This document shows positions 54,312 through 62,599 of a stretch of DNA of 64,000 nucleotides, one piece after another. The translations under genes were made by a program, and so were the position numbers. The first letter of the stretch is position 1. Every line of letters begins with the position of its first letter. The notes below the pieces were generated by a model that ran no database searches, was not told the DNA's origin, and saw only the letters and a program-made list of their open reading frames with translations. Source of the stretch: JAXMAR01 sp046350295 (GTDB taxonomy: Bacteria; Planctomycetota; Planctomycetia; Gemmatales; Gemmataceae); NCBI GenBank assembly GCA_046350295.1, contig JAXMAR010000001.1, positions 62,001 through 126,000 of the forward strand, in the 5' to 3' direction.

Positions 54312-54846
54312 TCCGTCCCTGCTGGTGGTCGCTCTGTTCAGCCGGCATGCGGAGGCGCTGGCCTGGGCCGAGGAGCGGCTCTGTGCGACATACGGTCCTC
54401 TCGCCCATTGCGGCGCCGCCTATCCCTTCCATCACACCGCCTACTACGAGAAAGAAATGGGGGCGGGGCTCGTCAAACGCCTGATCAGCTTCGCCTCCCT
54501 CGTGCCGTCCGATAGCCTGGCCGACGCGAAACTGCTGACCATCCGCCTGGAAGGGGAGTTGGCCGCGACCGGGCGCTATGCCGAGCCGCGTCCGCTCAAC
54601 CTCGACCCCGGCCTGTTGCAGCTGGGAAAGTTCATGCTGGCGACCACGAAGGACAAAGACCACCGCATCTACCTGCGGGACGGGATCTTCGCCGAAGTCA
54701 CGCTCCGCTTCGAGAACAAGGAGTTCAAGCCCTGGCCATGGACCTACGCCGACTACCGCGAGCCGTTCGTGCGCCGGTTTTTGAAGGAGGCGCGCGAGGA
54801 TTATCGCCGCTGTCTGACGACATGGCGCGCGGGACAGGACGTGTGA
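54286..54846 (+). CDS. DUF4416 family protein
   Basis: The protein is 186 aa from GTG 54286, inside the 3' end of the hybrid kinase gene, so the two are translationally coupled. It is recognised from LLVVALFSRH, the FHHTAYYEKEMGAGLVKRLISFASL block, RPLNLDPGLLQLGKFMLATTKDKDHRIYL, and the closing TWRAG. The function of the family is not known; it occurs widely in planctomycetes and other environmental bacteria. Coupling to a signalling kinase may be coincidental. Confidence 0.85.
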   Translation: MAQAQRRVDPSLLVVALFSRHAEALAWAEERLCATYGPLAHCGAAYPFHHTAYYEKEMGAGLVKRLISFASLVPSDSLADAKLLTIRLEGELAATGRYAEPRPLNLDPGLLQLGKFMLATTKDKDHRIYLRDGIFAEVTLRFENKEFKPWPWTYADYREPFVRRFLKEAREDYRRCLTTWRAGQDV

Positions 54847-55135
54847 AGAGGCCCTAGCGATTGGCCGGAAAAACGCCTGTGGCCAACGTTGGACCGTGGA
54901 AACCCCGACGCCCTAAGTAGTTGCTTCCCCAGCGCTTACTCGTTTCCCCCCGTCGACTTTTCCCTTTCGCCCCAGTTTGCCCTATGCTTGCTGAAGGAAG
55001 TCGACGCGAAGAAAAGGGCGCCGCCGTCCGGGCAGTCTATTGCTGAGGCTGCGCGGGGATGGTACGATCGGCCCTCGACTCGATCGGAGGGCGCCCCCAG
55101 CGCCGACCTCCAGCTGAAGAAAAAGACGAGCTATC

Positions 55136-55579
55136 GTGACGCGGAAAAAAGACACGCGGGGCGGCTGGCTCTTCAAGGAGGAGCCAACCCACTACAGCTA
55201 CGCCGATCTGGAAAAGGACGGCGGCGCCTGGTGGAGCGGCGTGGAGAACGCCCTGGCGCGCAAGCACCTGCGCCAGGTCCAGCCCGGTGACCGCGTGCTG
55301 TATTACCACACGGGCAAGGAACGCGCCATCGTCGGCGAAATGCGGGTCAGCGACGGTCCTCGGCCTGATCCGGATAGCGCCGACCCCAAGGCGGTTGTCG
55401 TCCGTGTGGAACCGGTGCGGCGCTGGCCCAGGCCGGTCACGCTCGACCGCATCAAGCAAGAGCCGGAACTCGCCGCCTGGGAGCTGGTGCGCTTGCCCAG
55501 GCTTTCCGTCCTGCCGGTCCTTCCCGAACAATGGAAGAAGCTGGAGGCGCTAGCGGCCTTCGGAGCGTCGGGGACTTGA
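55136..55579 (+). CDS. EVE domain protein
   Basis: The protein is 147 aa from GTG 55136. The PUA-like EVE domain spans nearly the whole chain: GGWLFKEEPTHYSYADLEKDGGAWWSGVENALARKHLRQVQPGDRVLYYHTGKERAIVGEMRV is the signature (shown in part), with the base-binding WxxKxEP reading WLFKEEP. EVE proteins recognise modified bases in DNA or RNA in the cytoplasm. This is a stand-alone EVE protein, not linked to the mcr operon 30 kb away. No obvious partner gene is adjacent. About 290 bp upstream (54847-55135) show no gene. Confidence 0.87.
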   Translation: MTRKKDTRGGWLFKEEPTHYSYADLEKDGGAWWSGVENALARKHLRQVQPGDRVLYYHTGKERAIVGEMRVSDGPRPDPDSADPKAVVVRVEPVRRWPRPVTLDRIKQEPELAAWELVRLPRLSVLPVLPEQWKKLEALAAFGASGT

Positions 55580-55679
55580 CAGTTTCCGCCGCTCCCTACA
55601 ATGGATTCTGGCCAAGGATGGTGGTTTGGCAACGGCGTTTTCATCCTGTTTGCCCAGGAAGCCCTATCAAGGACGGTGC

Positions 55680-55742
55680 GCGTTTGGCCAGAAGCCAAAC
55701 GCCCGAGGGGGCGGACCGCGGGGCCAGAGGCTTTCGGTCCGC
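55680..55742 (+). promoter_or_regulatory. Two back-to-back hairpins in the leader of the DHH gene
   Basis: GCGTTTGGC pairs perfectly with GCCAAACGC (55680-55702), and GCGGACCG pairs perfectly with CGGTCCGC (55711-55742). They end 40 nt before the ATG at 55783. There is no U-run, so a folded 5' leader is more likely than a terminator. Confidence 0.4.
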
Positions 55743-55782
55743 GCTCATCAGAGACGAAAACGCCCCGGAGACGCGTCTCACT

Positions 55783-56874
55783 ATGTCCAAGAACAATGCC
55801 GACACGGGAGTCTATGGCAGTAAGCCGACTCTGTCGCGGCGCTCTGATCGCTTCCTCGCCGGTCTGGCGGACTTCCAGACCGTCACCTTCGTGTCCCATG
55901 TGCAGCCCGACCCGGACAGCCTGGGCAGCATGGTCGGACTGGCCCACCTCGTCGAAACCTGCCTCGGCAAGACCACCCGCCTCACCCGCGATGGCGACAT
56001 CTGCCGCGCCGAGAACCGGATGATGGTCGAGGTCCTCGGCATTGAGCTTCAGCCGATCCAGGAGGTCGACTGGCGCTCCGACGACGCCGTCGTCATGGTC
56101 GATAGCCAACCGAAGACGGGGCGGCACAGCTTCAACGGTGAGACGCGCATCTGGGGCGTCATCGATCACCACCAGACCCCGGGCGACCTCACCGACATCC
56201 CGTTCCTCGACATCCGCCGGGGCATCGGCGCCACCTGCTCCCTCGTGACGCGCTATCTCATGGAGCAGGAGCTGGACCTGTCGCCCCGGATCGCCACCGC
56301 CCTTTACTACGGCATCCACACCGAAGTCTCCGGCTATCCGCGCGAAGCCAGCGCCATCGACGACAACGCTCTCAATTTCCTCTTCCCGCGCATCGATCAA
56401 GACGTCCTGGCTCAGATCCGCAACGCCCCGCTCCCGGACTCCTTCTTCGAGGCCATGCTCCAGGCCCTGCAAAGCTCCTTCATCTACGACCGCCTCATCA
56501 TCGGCTGGATCAACGACCTCGAAAGCCCCGACCTCGCCGCCCAGGTCGTCGACTACCTGATCCGCCATGAAGGCATCCAGTGGGCGGTGTGCGCCGGCAT
56601 CCACGCCGACCGCATGTACCTGTCCCTGCGCAGCAACCAGCCGCGCGCCCAGGCGGGCGAGATCTTGCGGCAAGTCGCCGCCAAGATGGGAGGCCGCGCC
56701 GGTGGCCACGATCGCCGCGCCGGCGGCTTCATTCCCCTCGCCAGCAGCGCCGCCTCCGCGATCGACAACGTGCAAGCCGAGTTCCGCCGCCGCCTCTTGA
56801 AGGCGCTCGACATCGAGGAGACGCGCGGCCGCCGCCTCGTGCCACGCCGCGAGATGCTGCAGAACATGGTCTAG
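55783..56874 (+). CDS. DHH family phosphoesterase (NrnA/oligoribonuclease-like)
   Basis: The protein is 363 aa from ATG 55783. The DHH domain has motif I H39-x3-D43-x-D45 in SHVQPDPDSLGSM, motif II Asp107 in VVMVDSQP and motif III D128-H-H130 in GVIDHHQT. The DHHA1 domain has KMGGRAGGHDRRAGGF. These bind two Mn(II) ions and in relatives degrade nanoRNA, pAp or cyclic dinucleotide products. The strand order and length fit the NrnA-like group, but the substrate is not fixed by sequence. A folded leader precedes it. It ends 60 bp before the MobA-like gene, on the same strand. Confidence 0.87.
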   Translation: MSKNNADTGVYGSKPTLSRRSDRFLAGLADFQTVTFVSHVQPDPDSLGSMVGLAHLVETCLGKTTRLTRDGDICRAENRMMVEVLGIELQPIQEVDWRSDDAVVMVDSQPKTGRHSFNGETRIWGVIDHHQTPGDLTDIPFLDIRRGIGATCSLVTRYLMEQELDLSPRIATALYYGIHTEVSGYPREASAIDDNALNFLFPRIDQDVLAQIRNAPLPDSFFEAMLQALQSSFIYDRLIIGWINDLESPDLAAQVVDYLIRHEGIQWAVCAGIHADRMYLSLRSNQPRAQAGEILRQVAAKMGGRAGGHDRRAGGFIPLASSAASAIDNVQAEFRRRLLKALDIEETRGRRLVPRREMLQNMV

Positions 56875-56934
56875 ACCAGGCGCCTCGCCCTCCCGGCCTG
56901 ACGCGGGCCGATATCGCTTCCGCTTGCCGTTCCG

Positions 56935-57558
56935 ATGGCCACCTTCGCGCTCATTCCTGCCGCGGGCCATAGCCAACGCATGGGCCGGCCCAAGCTCGCC
57001 CTGCCGCTCGGCGAGCAAACGGTCCTCGAACGCGTCCTCGCCACCATCCGTCTGGCCGGCGTCGAGCGCACGCTTCTCGTGTTGGCGCCGCATGTCGCAT
57101 TTCTCGAGGCCGTCGCCGGCGCGACCGATCCTGCCCGGCAAATCGAGATCCTTCTCCTCCCCGCCGCCACGTCCGATATGCGGACCACCGTCCAGCACGG
57201 CCTCGACTGGATTGAGTCCCACTGGCGTCCAGCCGGAGCCGACCGCTGGCTTCTCGTCCCCGCCGACCATCCCGTCCTGGACCCGGCCGTCATCCGCGCC
57301 CTGGGTCACGCTCTCGACCAGAGCCCAGTCTCCTCCATCGCCGTCCCCACGCACCAAGGCAAGCGCGGCCACCCCACCCTCATCGCCTGGAAGCACGTGG
57401 CAAACCTGCGCTCCTTCCCGTACGATCAAGGGCTGAACACGTACCTGCGCCAGTTCCCCGCGGAGACAATCGAGCTGCCCTGGCCTGACGACAGCGTGCT
57501 GCGCGATCTGGATACTCCGGAGGACTACGCGAAGCTCGTTATGAAGCGAGGCGATTAA
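56935..57558 (+). CDS. MobA-like NTP transferase
   Basis: The protein is 207 aa from ATG 56935. The nucleotidyltransferase signature LIPAAGHSQRMGRPKLALPLG (binding NTP through GxSxRMGxxK) is at 6-26. The metal-binding Asp is in VPADHPVLDP, and the closing RDLDTPEDYAKL is the family C terminus. It resembles molybdenum cofactor cytidylyltransferase (MocA type) in length and order, but without neighbouring molybdoenzyme genes the acceptor is uncertain. An inverted A/T-rich repeat follows the stop. Confidence 0.82.
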   Translation: MATFALIPAAGHSQRMGRPKLALPLGEQTVLERVLATIRLAGVERTLLVLAPHVAFLEAVAGATDPARQIEILLLPAATSDMRTTVQHGLDWIESHWRPAGADRWLLVPADHPVLDPAVIRALGHALDQSPVSSIAVPTHQGKRGHPTLIAWKHVANLRSFPYDQGLNTYLRQFPAETIELPWPDDSVLRDLDTPEDYAKLVMKRGD

Positions 57559-57650
57559 GATTGCGATTAGGATTACGATGTGGTCGTCACCGTCAGTCTC
57601 CTCCTAATCTTACAGTAATCCTAATCATAATCCTAATCCCTTCGCCTTCC
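57559..57650. repeat. A/T-rich inverted heptad repeat
   Basis: GATTGCGATTAGGATTACGA on one side and CCTAATC, TAATCCTAATC, ATAATCCTAATC on the other are built of the 7-nt word CCTAATC and its complement. They can fold onto each other and may end the transcript of the gene at 56935-57558. The type is similar to, but different in sequence from, the CCACCAG arrays. Confidence 0.65.
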
Positions 57651-57692
57651 TTCCCTTTTCCTCTGGACTTTCTATCCCCGTGGTTCAATCGC

Positions 57693-58850
57693 ATGAAGTT
57701 CTACTTCTTCCACCTCATGCCCTGGCCCCATCTTCCCGCCGACTTCGATCAGAAGTACGACTCGGCGTGGATCTGGCTGCCGAACTCCCTTTACGACCCG
57801 GTCAAAGGCCACGAGCTTTACCAGGAATACATCAACACGCTCGCCTACGCCGATGAGCTGGGCTTCGACGGCGTCTGCGTCAACGAGCATCATCAGAACG
57901 CCTATGGCCTGATGCCCTCCCCCAACGTCATCGCCGGCGCCCTGACGCAGCGGACGAAGAACTGCAGGATCGCCGTCATCGGCAACGCCCTGCCCCTCTA
58001 CAACCCGCCGCTCCGTGTCGCCGAGGAGTTCGCCATGCTCGACGTCATGTCGAACGGCCGGCTCATCGCGGGACTGGTGATCGGCGGCGGCCCGGAGTAT
58101 TACTCGTATCGCGTCGACCCCACGCAGGCGCGCGAACGATTCCGCGAAGCGCTCGACCTCGTCGTCAAGGCCTGGACAGTTCCCGGTCCGTTCGCCTGGA
58201 ACTCAAAGCACTATCACCTGCCCTACGTCAACCCCTGGCCGCGGCCGATGCAGCAGCCGCATCCGCCGATCTGGATCCCGGGCGTGGGCAGCCTGGAGAC
58301 AATCGAGTTCGTCGCCCAGCGCCGCTATTCCTACATGGGCATCCCCTACTTTCACATCGACGTCTTTCGCAACGTCTTCCGCATGTTCCGCGAAGCCTGC
58401 GAGAAGGCGGGCTACACCCCCGATCCCGAGCAGATGGGCTGGGGCGTTCCCGTCTACGTCGCCGACACCGACAAGAAGGCCCGCGAAGAGTTCGAGGAGC
58501 CCTTCTGGTATTTCGCCCGCAACCTCCTCAAAGGCATCGGCATCACCCCGCCCGGCTACACCTCCGCCCGCTCCGCCGCCGCCATCCTCAAGAACCAGGG
58601 CAAGTTCCTCCACTACCAGAAGACCTGGGACGACATCGAGCGCGGCGTCTACGCCATCGTCGGCAGCCCGGAGACAGTCCGGCAGAAGCTCGAACACTAC
58701 ATCAAGGAGTTGGGCGTCGGCACGATCTTGACGGGTTGCCAGATCGGCGCGGCCGGACACGAGCAGACGCGGCGTAGCATGGAGCTGCTGGCTCGCGAAG
58801 TGATGCCGAAGCTGCGGAGCTTGGGGCCACGGGCCACTGCGGTCGCATGA
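57693..58850 (+). CDS. LLM class flavin-dependent oxidoreductase (luciferase-like)
   Basis: The protein is 385 aa from ATG 57693 (MKFYFFHLMPWPHLP). The bacterial luciferase-type (beta/alpha)8 barrel is clear from ADELGFDGVCVNEHHQNAYGLMPSPNVIAGALTQRTKNCRIAVIGNALPLYNPPLRVAEEFAMLDVMSNGRLIAGLVIGGGPEY (family blocks shown in part) and the late VGSPETVRQKLEHYIKELGVG. The HHQN and GGGPEY words place it with the two-component monooxygenases that oxidise small substrates with FMNH2 or F420. Substrate and reductase partner are unknown. It is probably monocistronic. Confidence 0.9.
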   Translation: MKFYFFHLMPWPHLPADFDQKYDSAWIWLPNSLYDPVKGHELYQEYINTLAYADELGFDGVCVNEHHQNAYGLMPSPNVIAGALTQRTKNCRIAVIGNALPLYNPPLRVAEEFAMLDVMSNGRLIAGLVIGGGPEYYSYRVDPTQARERFREALDLVVKAWTVPGPFAWNSKHYHLPYVNPWPRPMQQPHPPIWIPGVGSLETIEFVAQRRYSYMGIPYFHIDVFRNVFRMFREACEKAGYTPDPEQMGWGVPVYVADTDKKAREEFEEPFWYFARNLLKGIGITPPGYTSARSAAAILKNQGKFLHYQKTWDDIERGVYAIVGSPETVRQKLEHYIKELGVGTILTGCQIGAAGHEQTRRSMELLAREVMPKLRSLGPRATAVA

Positions 58851-59110
58851 CGAGCCAATGAACCCTGTTTGTCAATAGGCCGGAACACCGTTCGAGTCCT
58901 CGCCAGCACCACTCGCGCAGACACACACGCCAACCGATTTGGCACACTCCTCTCCATCGCAGCAAGGACGGATCGCCGTTATGCCCTTCTCGGAGGCCCA
59001 GGCCAACCCTAAAAACGCCGCTAAGATTTTGGGCTCGCCGCGCAGCGGCCGAAGCCGCGCGTTACAGTCTACCTCGTGTTGGTTTCCTTGGAGCGAAGAG
59101 CGAAATCGCC

Positions 59111-59923
59111 ATGTCCTTCGAATCCGTCTATCGCGTGTCGCCTCGCAATTCGGTCCCCCTCGACGCCGAGGTCGATTTGCTGAGTCGCGAGCTTGGGATG
59201 GAACTGCCAATTGGCTATCGCGAGTATGCCACTTCATTCGGACCGGGCACGATGTGCACCTTCTTAGTGGTCTACATGCCCAGCCAAATCGCGAAACCCG
59301 ACAAGCGCGACGAGATGCACTATCGCGATGTGCTTGCCGTCGCCGCGCGATACGCCTCCGACCCAGGCAATGTCGCTGGATTGGATTCCACGGACTTCGC
59401 GCGTGCCAAAGTTCTTGCCTATGCGTCCGCCGAACGGCCACTCTGGCTCGCCACCCCAACTCAGGGATCGCGCCTCTTTGAACATGCGGATGGCGACACT
59501 TTCGAGATTGAGAACGGATTCTTCGGATTGGTAGAACGCTGCGCTGATGGGCAAGGGCATGAATTCGCTTTCTTCGAGCCAAACAACGGCCGCCGCCGGA
59601 TGCGCCAGCTATACGTCCGCCCGGGAGTGGACCGCGCCGGTTTCGTTGAAGCGATGGCGCGCCGATGGGGGAGCAATACCCTGCGCTGTTCGCGCCCTTC
59701 CAAGGAGGAACTCTACCCACATTACTTCGTCCACGCGATCGAGGCCCATATCGAGCTACATCTCGATCCCCAATATCCCAAGCTGCCAAGCGGCAGCTTC
59801 TTCGTGCGCGCGTCCTACGACGCCGACAGCGAGGCCGACTTCGCCGCGTTCGTTGAACCGTTGCTCTTGCCGGGCGGCGGTCCTCACGAATGCGCGGGTG
59901 ATAAGCCTACTTGGTTACCATGA
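59111..59923 (+). CDS. SMI1/KNR4 (SUKH)-type protein
   Basis: The protein is 270 aa from ATG 59111. The SUKH signature lies at the start: DAEVDLLSRELGMELPIGYREYATSFGPGTMC has the helix, the LPxxYxxY and the GxG turn. The rest (GDTFEIENGFFGLVERCADGQGHEFAFFEPNN) continues the fold, and a second C-terminal segment is unassigned. SUKH proteins commonly act as immunity partners to secreted nuclease toxins, but no toxin gene is adjacent and a regulatory role is also possible. Codon use is less extreme than in the neighbours, which fits acquired DNA. The 58851-59110 gap has no recognised gene. Confidence 0.75.
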   Translation: MSFESVYRVSPRNSVPLDAEVDLLSRELGMELPIGYREYATSFGPGTMCTFLVVYMPSQIAKPDKRDEMHYRDVLAVAARYASDPGNVAGLDSTDFARAKVLAYASAERPLWLATPTQGSRLFEHADGDTFEIENGFFGLVERCADGQGHEFAFFEPNNGRRRMRQLYVRPGVDRAGFVEAMARRWGSNTLRCSRPSKEELYPHYFVHAIEAHIELHLDPQYPKLPSGSFFVRASYDADSEADFAAFVEPLLLPGGGPHECAGDKPTWLP

Positions 59924-59946
59924 CGGAGCAGACCTCGAGCCACGGA

Positions 59947-60372
59947 CTACGGAAGAATGACGCAATTCACGTTTGGATATTGCGACAAACCTTTGTCAAA
60001 GCTCGTTACCGTCAACTTTGCTGCCAACGCGAACGCGGCCAAGTAGGCGTCATTCCAGACCTGCGGCGAATAGGTTTGACTCTGGGTAAACGCTCGCCAA
60101 TGCGTCTCCACATCAGCGGGCTCACTGGAGAACGCAACACGGGGATCGCTCAGGAGAAGGTCATACGTCTGCCACGCTTCGGGCAAACGCAGCGCGTGCT
60201 TGCCAAAAGCGCTGCGATTGGTCGCCAAGCGCAGGAAGCCTTGTTGCGTCAGGCGGCAGAAGAAACAGACCTCGTTCACCGGCAGACCGTCAAACCACGT
60301 CTTCGCTGCGGGATGATGGACGTGCGAGTCAAAGGTCAAGGCCAGCCAGATGTTGACGTCAGGGAGATGCAT
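59947..60372 (-). CDS. VapC-like PIN-domain toxin
   Basis: The protein is 141 aa. The PIN ribonuclease fold has Asp5 in MHLPDVNIWLAL, a central VCFFCRLTQQGFLRLATN typical of VapC proteins, Asp108 in VWNDAYLAAFA and Asp126 in TVTSFDKGLSQYP. These acidic residues coordinate Mg for RNA cleavage. It starts 14 nt inside the antitoxin-like gene, the usual tight overlap of a toxin-antitoxin pair. Confidence 0.88.
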   Translation of the reverse strand: MHLPDVNIWLALTFDSHVHHPAAKTWFDGLPVNEVCFFCRLTQQGFLRLATNRSAFGKHALRLPEAWQTYDLLLSDPRVAFSSEPADVETHWRAFTQSQTYSPQVWNDAYLAAFALAAKLTVTSFDKGLSQYPNVNCVILP

Positions 60373-60589
60373 CTTCTTGGTCGAGGATCTCCGCGATGCG
60401 GGCGCCCGTCAGCGGTACGGTACCCGGCTCGCCGGTTCGGACCAAGGGAACCTGGATCCGCCGCTTCTCGGTCACCGCCTTGGCGCTCGATAGCGCCGGA
60501 TAGGTTACAGTCACGGCGGCGCCTTCAGGCAGCGGCGCCCCTGCCTCTAACACCACAACGCCATTCTGAAATCGGCCGGGAAGGACCAT
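60359..60589 (-). CDS. VapB-like antitoxin
   Basis: The protein is 76 aa from ATG 60589 (MVLPGRFQNGVVVLEAGAPLPEGAAVTVTYP). The N-terminal strands match the small AbrB/VapB-type antitoxin fold with GxxVLEAxAPLPEGxxV. The C-terminal tail (VPLVRTGEPGTVPLTGARIAEILDQED) has the pattern of a toxin-binding tail. It overlaps the PIN gene by 14 nt, and autoregulation at its promoter is expected for the family. Confidence 0.8.
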   Translation of the reverse strand: MVLPGRFQNGVVVLEAGAPLPEGAAVTVTYPALSSAKAVTEKRRIQVPLVRTGEPGTVPLTGARIAEILDQEDASP

Positions 60590-60700
60590 GCCGTTATTGT
60601 TCCCTGGACAAGAGCGCGCGTCAAGCAGTCCGTCGGGCGAGCATGGGCAAGCGCGAGGCGGCGGTGGCGTGACCGTTGAACGGAACGAAGGCGCCCGAGC

Positions 60701-60781
60701 GTGGCACGCCCTGAGGCTTTGCGAAGGGCGTGGGGTTGATCGCGCGACGCCCACGCCCTTCGAAGACTCAGGGCGTGCCAC
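60701..60781. repeat. Long inverted repeat upstream of the VapBC pair
   Basis: The arm beginning GTGGCACGCCCTGAG and containing GCGAAGGGCGTGGG is complementary at nearly all of about 33 positions to the arm that contains CCCACGCCCTTCG and ends CTCAGGGCGTGCCAC. The loop is about 15 nt. It lies between the antitoxin start and the hydrolase gene stop at 60794, and has the look of a dispersed MITE-like hairpin. Confidence 0.75.
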
Positions 60782-60793
60782 CCACCAAAGCAC

Positions 60794-62557
60794 TCACGGC
60801 CTTGCCCGCCCGGTCCGTTTCGTGATCCACTCGGCCACCCGCTCCAGCAGCACCGGCGCCAGCGTTTCCTCGATGGCGCCGTATTCCGCGCCGGCGCCCG
60901 TCTTGCACGTCTGGAACAGGTGGTTCAAGTCGGGAAGCTCCACGATGGTGACATCCTTGGCGCCCCCTTCCTTGAGCGCCGCTTCAATCGCCGCCAGATT
61001 CACCTTGGCATCCACCTGCACGTCCTTGGCGCCGTTAAGGGCCAGGACCGGGCAGGTCACCTTTCGCAGCGCCGGCCGCGGATCGTAGTCCATGAAGTAC
61101 CGTCCCCACGGGCTCAAGACCAGCTGCTTGTGGCTTTCGATCACCACCAGGGCCGCGGCTGATTCCTTCTTCTCCTCCGCGCTGAGCTTGCCCGTGATCT
61201 CCTTCAGAGCGGCGCCCGCTTTCTTCTCCGCTTCTGCGAGGTCTTTTTCCGCGCGGACTACGGCGAACAAACGATCCTGCAACGTCTTCAGCAGCGCCAG
61301 CTCTTCGGGGCGGGCTCTGCCGGCCAGCTTGAGGCCGGCGGCGCTTTGCGTGCAGAGGATCTCGTGGCCCGGCACGCCGGTTCCCGCCAGCAGCACGATG
61401 AACGCCACGTCCTTCGAGCGGCTGGCGACCAGCGGCGCGATCGCGCCTCCTTCGCTGTGGCCGAGCAGGCCGATCCGCGCCGGGTCGATCTCCTTGCGGC
61501 CCTTGAGGAACTCGACGCCCGCCAGCACGTCCTCGGCGAAATCGGCGGTCGTGGACTTCGGCACGCTGCCGGTCGAGCCGCCGACGCCGCGGTCATCCAC
61601 GCGCAAGACGGCGATGCCGCGCCGCGTCAGGTGGTCGGCCAGGACGAGGAACGGCTTGTGCCCCAGGATCGTCTCGTCGCGGTCCTGCGCTCCCGAGCCG
61701 GTGATCAAGAGCACGGCGGGAAACGGGCCTTTCGAGCGCGGCACGGTCAAGCTCCCGGCCAGCTTGACGCCGTGCAGCTTGTTCTCGTAGGCGACCTCGA
61801 TCTCGTCGTAAGGGTACGGCTTCTTGGGGGTCTGCGGCCGGCTCGCCTCCGTCGCCTTGGGGACTCGCTTGAGCGTGAACGGAATCGACAGGCCGGCCTG
61901 GTTGAAGGTTCCCGCGATCTCCTGGCCGTCTTTGCTCCGCTTCCCTTCGAAGACGATCTTGGCCACGCTCAGCTCCAGGCGGACCGCATCCTCTTTGACG
62001 GTGGCCTCGTCGAGGACCAGGCCCTTGACCCCCTGGTCCGGACTGTCCATGGCGCCGGCGTAACTGCCGTCTTTCTGCTTGAAGAGATGAAAGACGAGGC
62101 GAACCTCCGTGGCGCCGGCCTTGAGCTTCCCCTCGTAAATCTCTTCAACGCCGGTGGGCGCGGGCTTGGCGGCGGGCCGGATCTGCAGCCCGGTGATTTT
62201 CGCCTCGCCGTCAAAGACGACGCGAACGTCGAGCGTCGCCTTGGCGAAGGCGCACGTCACGTAGATGATCTGATACTTGTCCTTGGTCTCGGCGCGGGCG
62301 CCGAGCTGTTTCTTGAAGGCGCCGGCCTCGGCGATGACTTCCTCCCAGGTCTTCTTCAACTCCTCGGCCGGAATGGCCTTGAGCATGACCGCATCGAACT
62401 TCTCCGTCGCTTTGGCGAACTCCCCCTTGTCGAGCCGCTCGACGAGCAATCGGGCCGCCCGTTCCAGCGGCTTGGGCTCCGCCTTTTCCTGGGCCGGACA
62501 GGCGAGCGGTAGCACCGCCAGCACAAGGACGGCCACGAAGCCGCGACGTGCAAACAT
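60794..62557 (-). CDS. Exported alpha/beta hydrolase with N-terminal DUF3887-like domain
   Basis: The protein is 587 aa with a signal peptide (MFARRGFVAVLVLAVLPLACPAQ). Residues about 30-125 form a DUF3887-like small domain (RLLVERLDKGEFAKATEKFDAVM). A beta-rich middle part follows, then an alpha/beta hydrolase domain from about 250. Its elbow is GHSEGG with Ser368; RVDDRGVGGSTG precedes it, and the closing LNGAKDVQV and LPDLNHLFQ carry the likely Asp and His of the triad. A helical insertion (about 400-470) sits where other members have a lid. It is presumably a periplasmic esterase or peptidase. It is the downstream gene of a pair with the esterase at 62600. Confidence 0.87.
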   Translation of the reverse strand: MFARRGFVAVLVLAVLPLACPAQEKAEPKPLERAARLLVERLDKGEFAKATEKFDAVMLKAIPAEELKKTWEEVIAEAGAFKKQLGARAETKDKYQIIYVTCAFAKATLDVRVVFDGEAKITGLQIRPAAKPAPTGVEEIYEGKLKAGATEVRLVFHLFKQKDGSYAGAMDSPDQGVKGLVLDEATVKEDAVRLELSVAKIVFEGKRSKDGQEIAGTFNQAGLSIPFTLKRVPKATEASRPQTPKKPYPYDEIEVAYENKLHGVKLAGSLTVPRSKGPFPAVLLITGSGAQDRDETILGHKPFLVLADHLTRRGIAVLRVDDRGVGGSTGSVPKSTTADFAEDVLAGVEFLKGRKEIDPARIGLLGHSEGGAIAPLVASRSKDVAFIVLLAGTGVPGHEILCTQSAAGLKLAGRARPEELALLKTLQDRLFAVVRAEKDLAEAEKKAGAALKEITGKLSAEEKKESAAALVVIESHKQLVLSPWGRYFMDYDPRPALRKVTCPVLALNGAKDVQVDAKVNLAAIEAALKEGGAKDVTIVELPDLNHLFQTCKTGAGAEYGAIEETLAPVLLERVAEWITKRTGRARP

Positions 62558-62599
62558 GGGTACGTCTCCTGGATATGCGATTCTCTCTGCCCGATTGCG

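Noticed and set aside
58888..58922. tRNA-like sequence TTCGAGTCCTCGCCAGCACCA
   Set aside because: It contains a T-loop-like word and ends in CCA, but the T stem does not pair (CACCG against CCTCG), the acceptor spacing is short, and no D or anticodon arm lies upstream. At most it is a chance resemblance or a worn tRNA 3' fragment.
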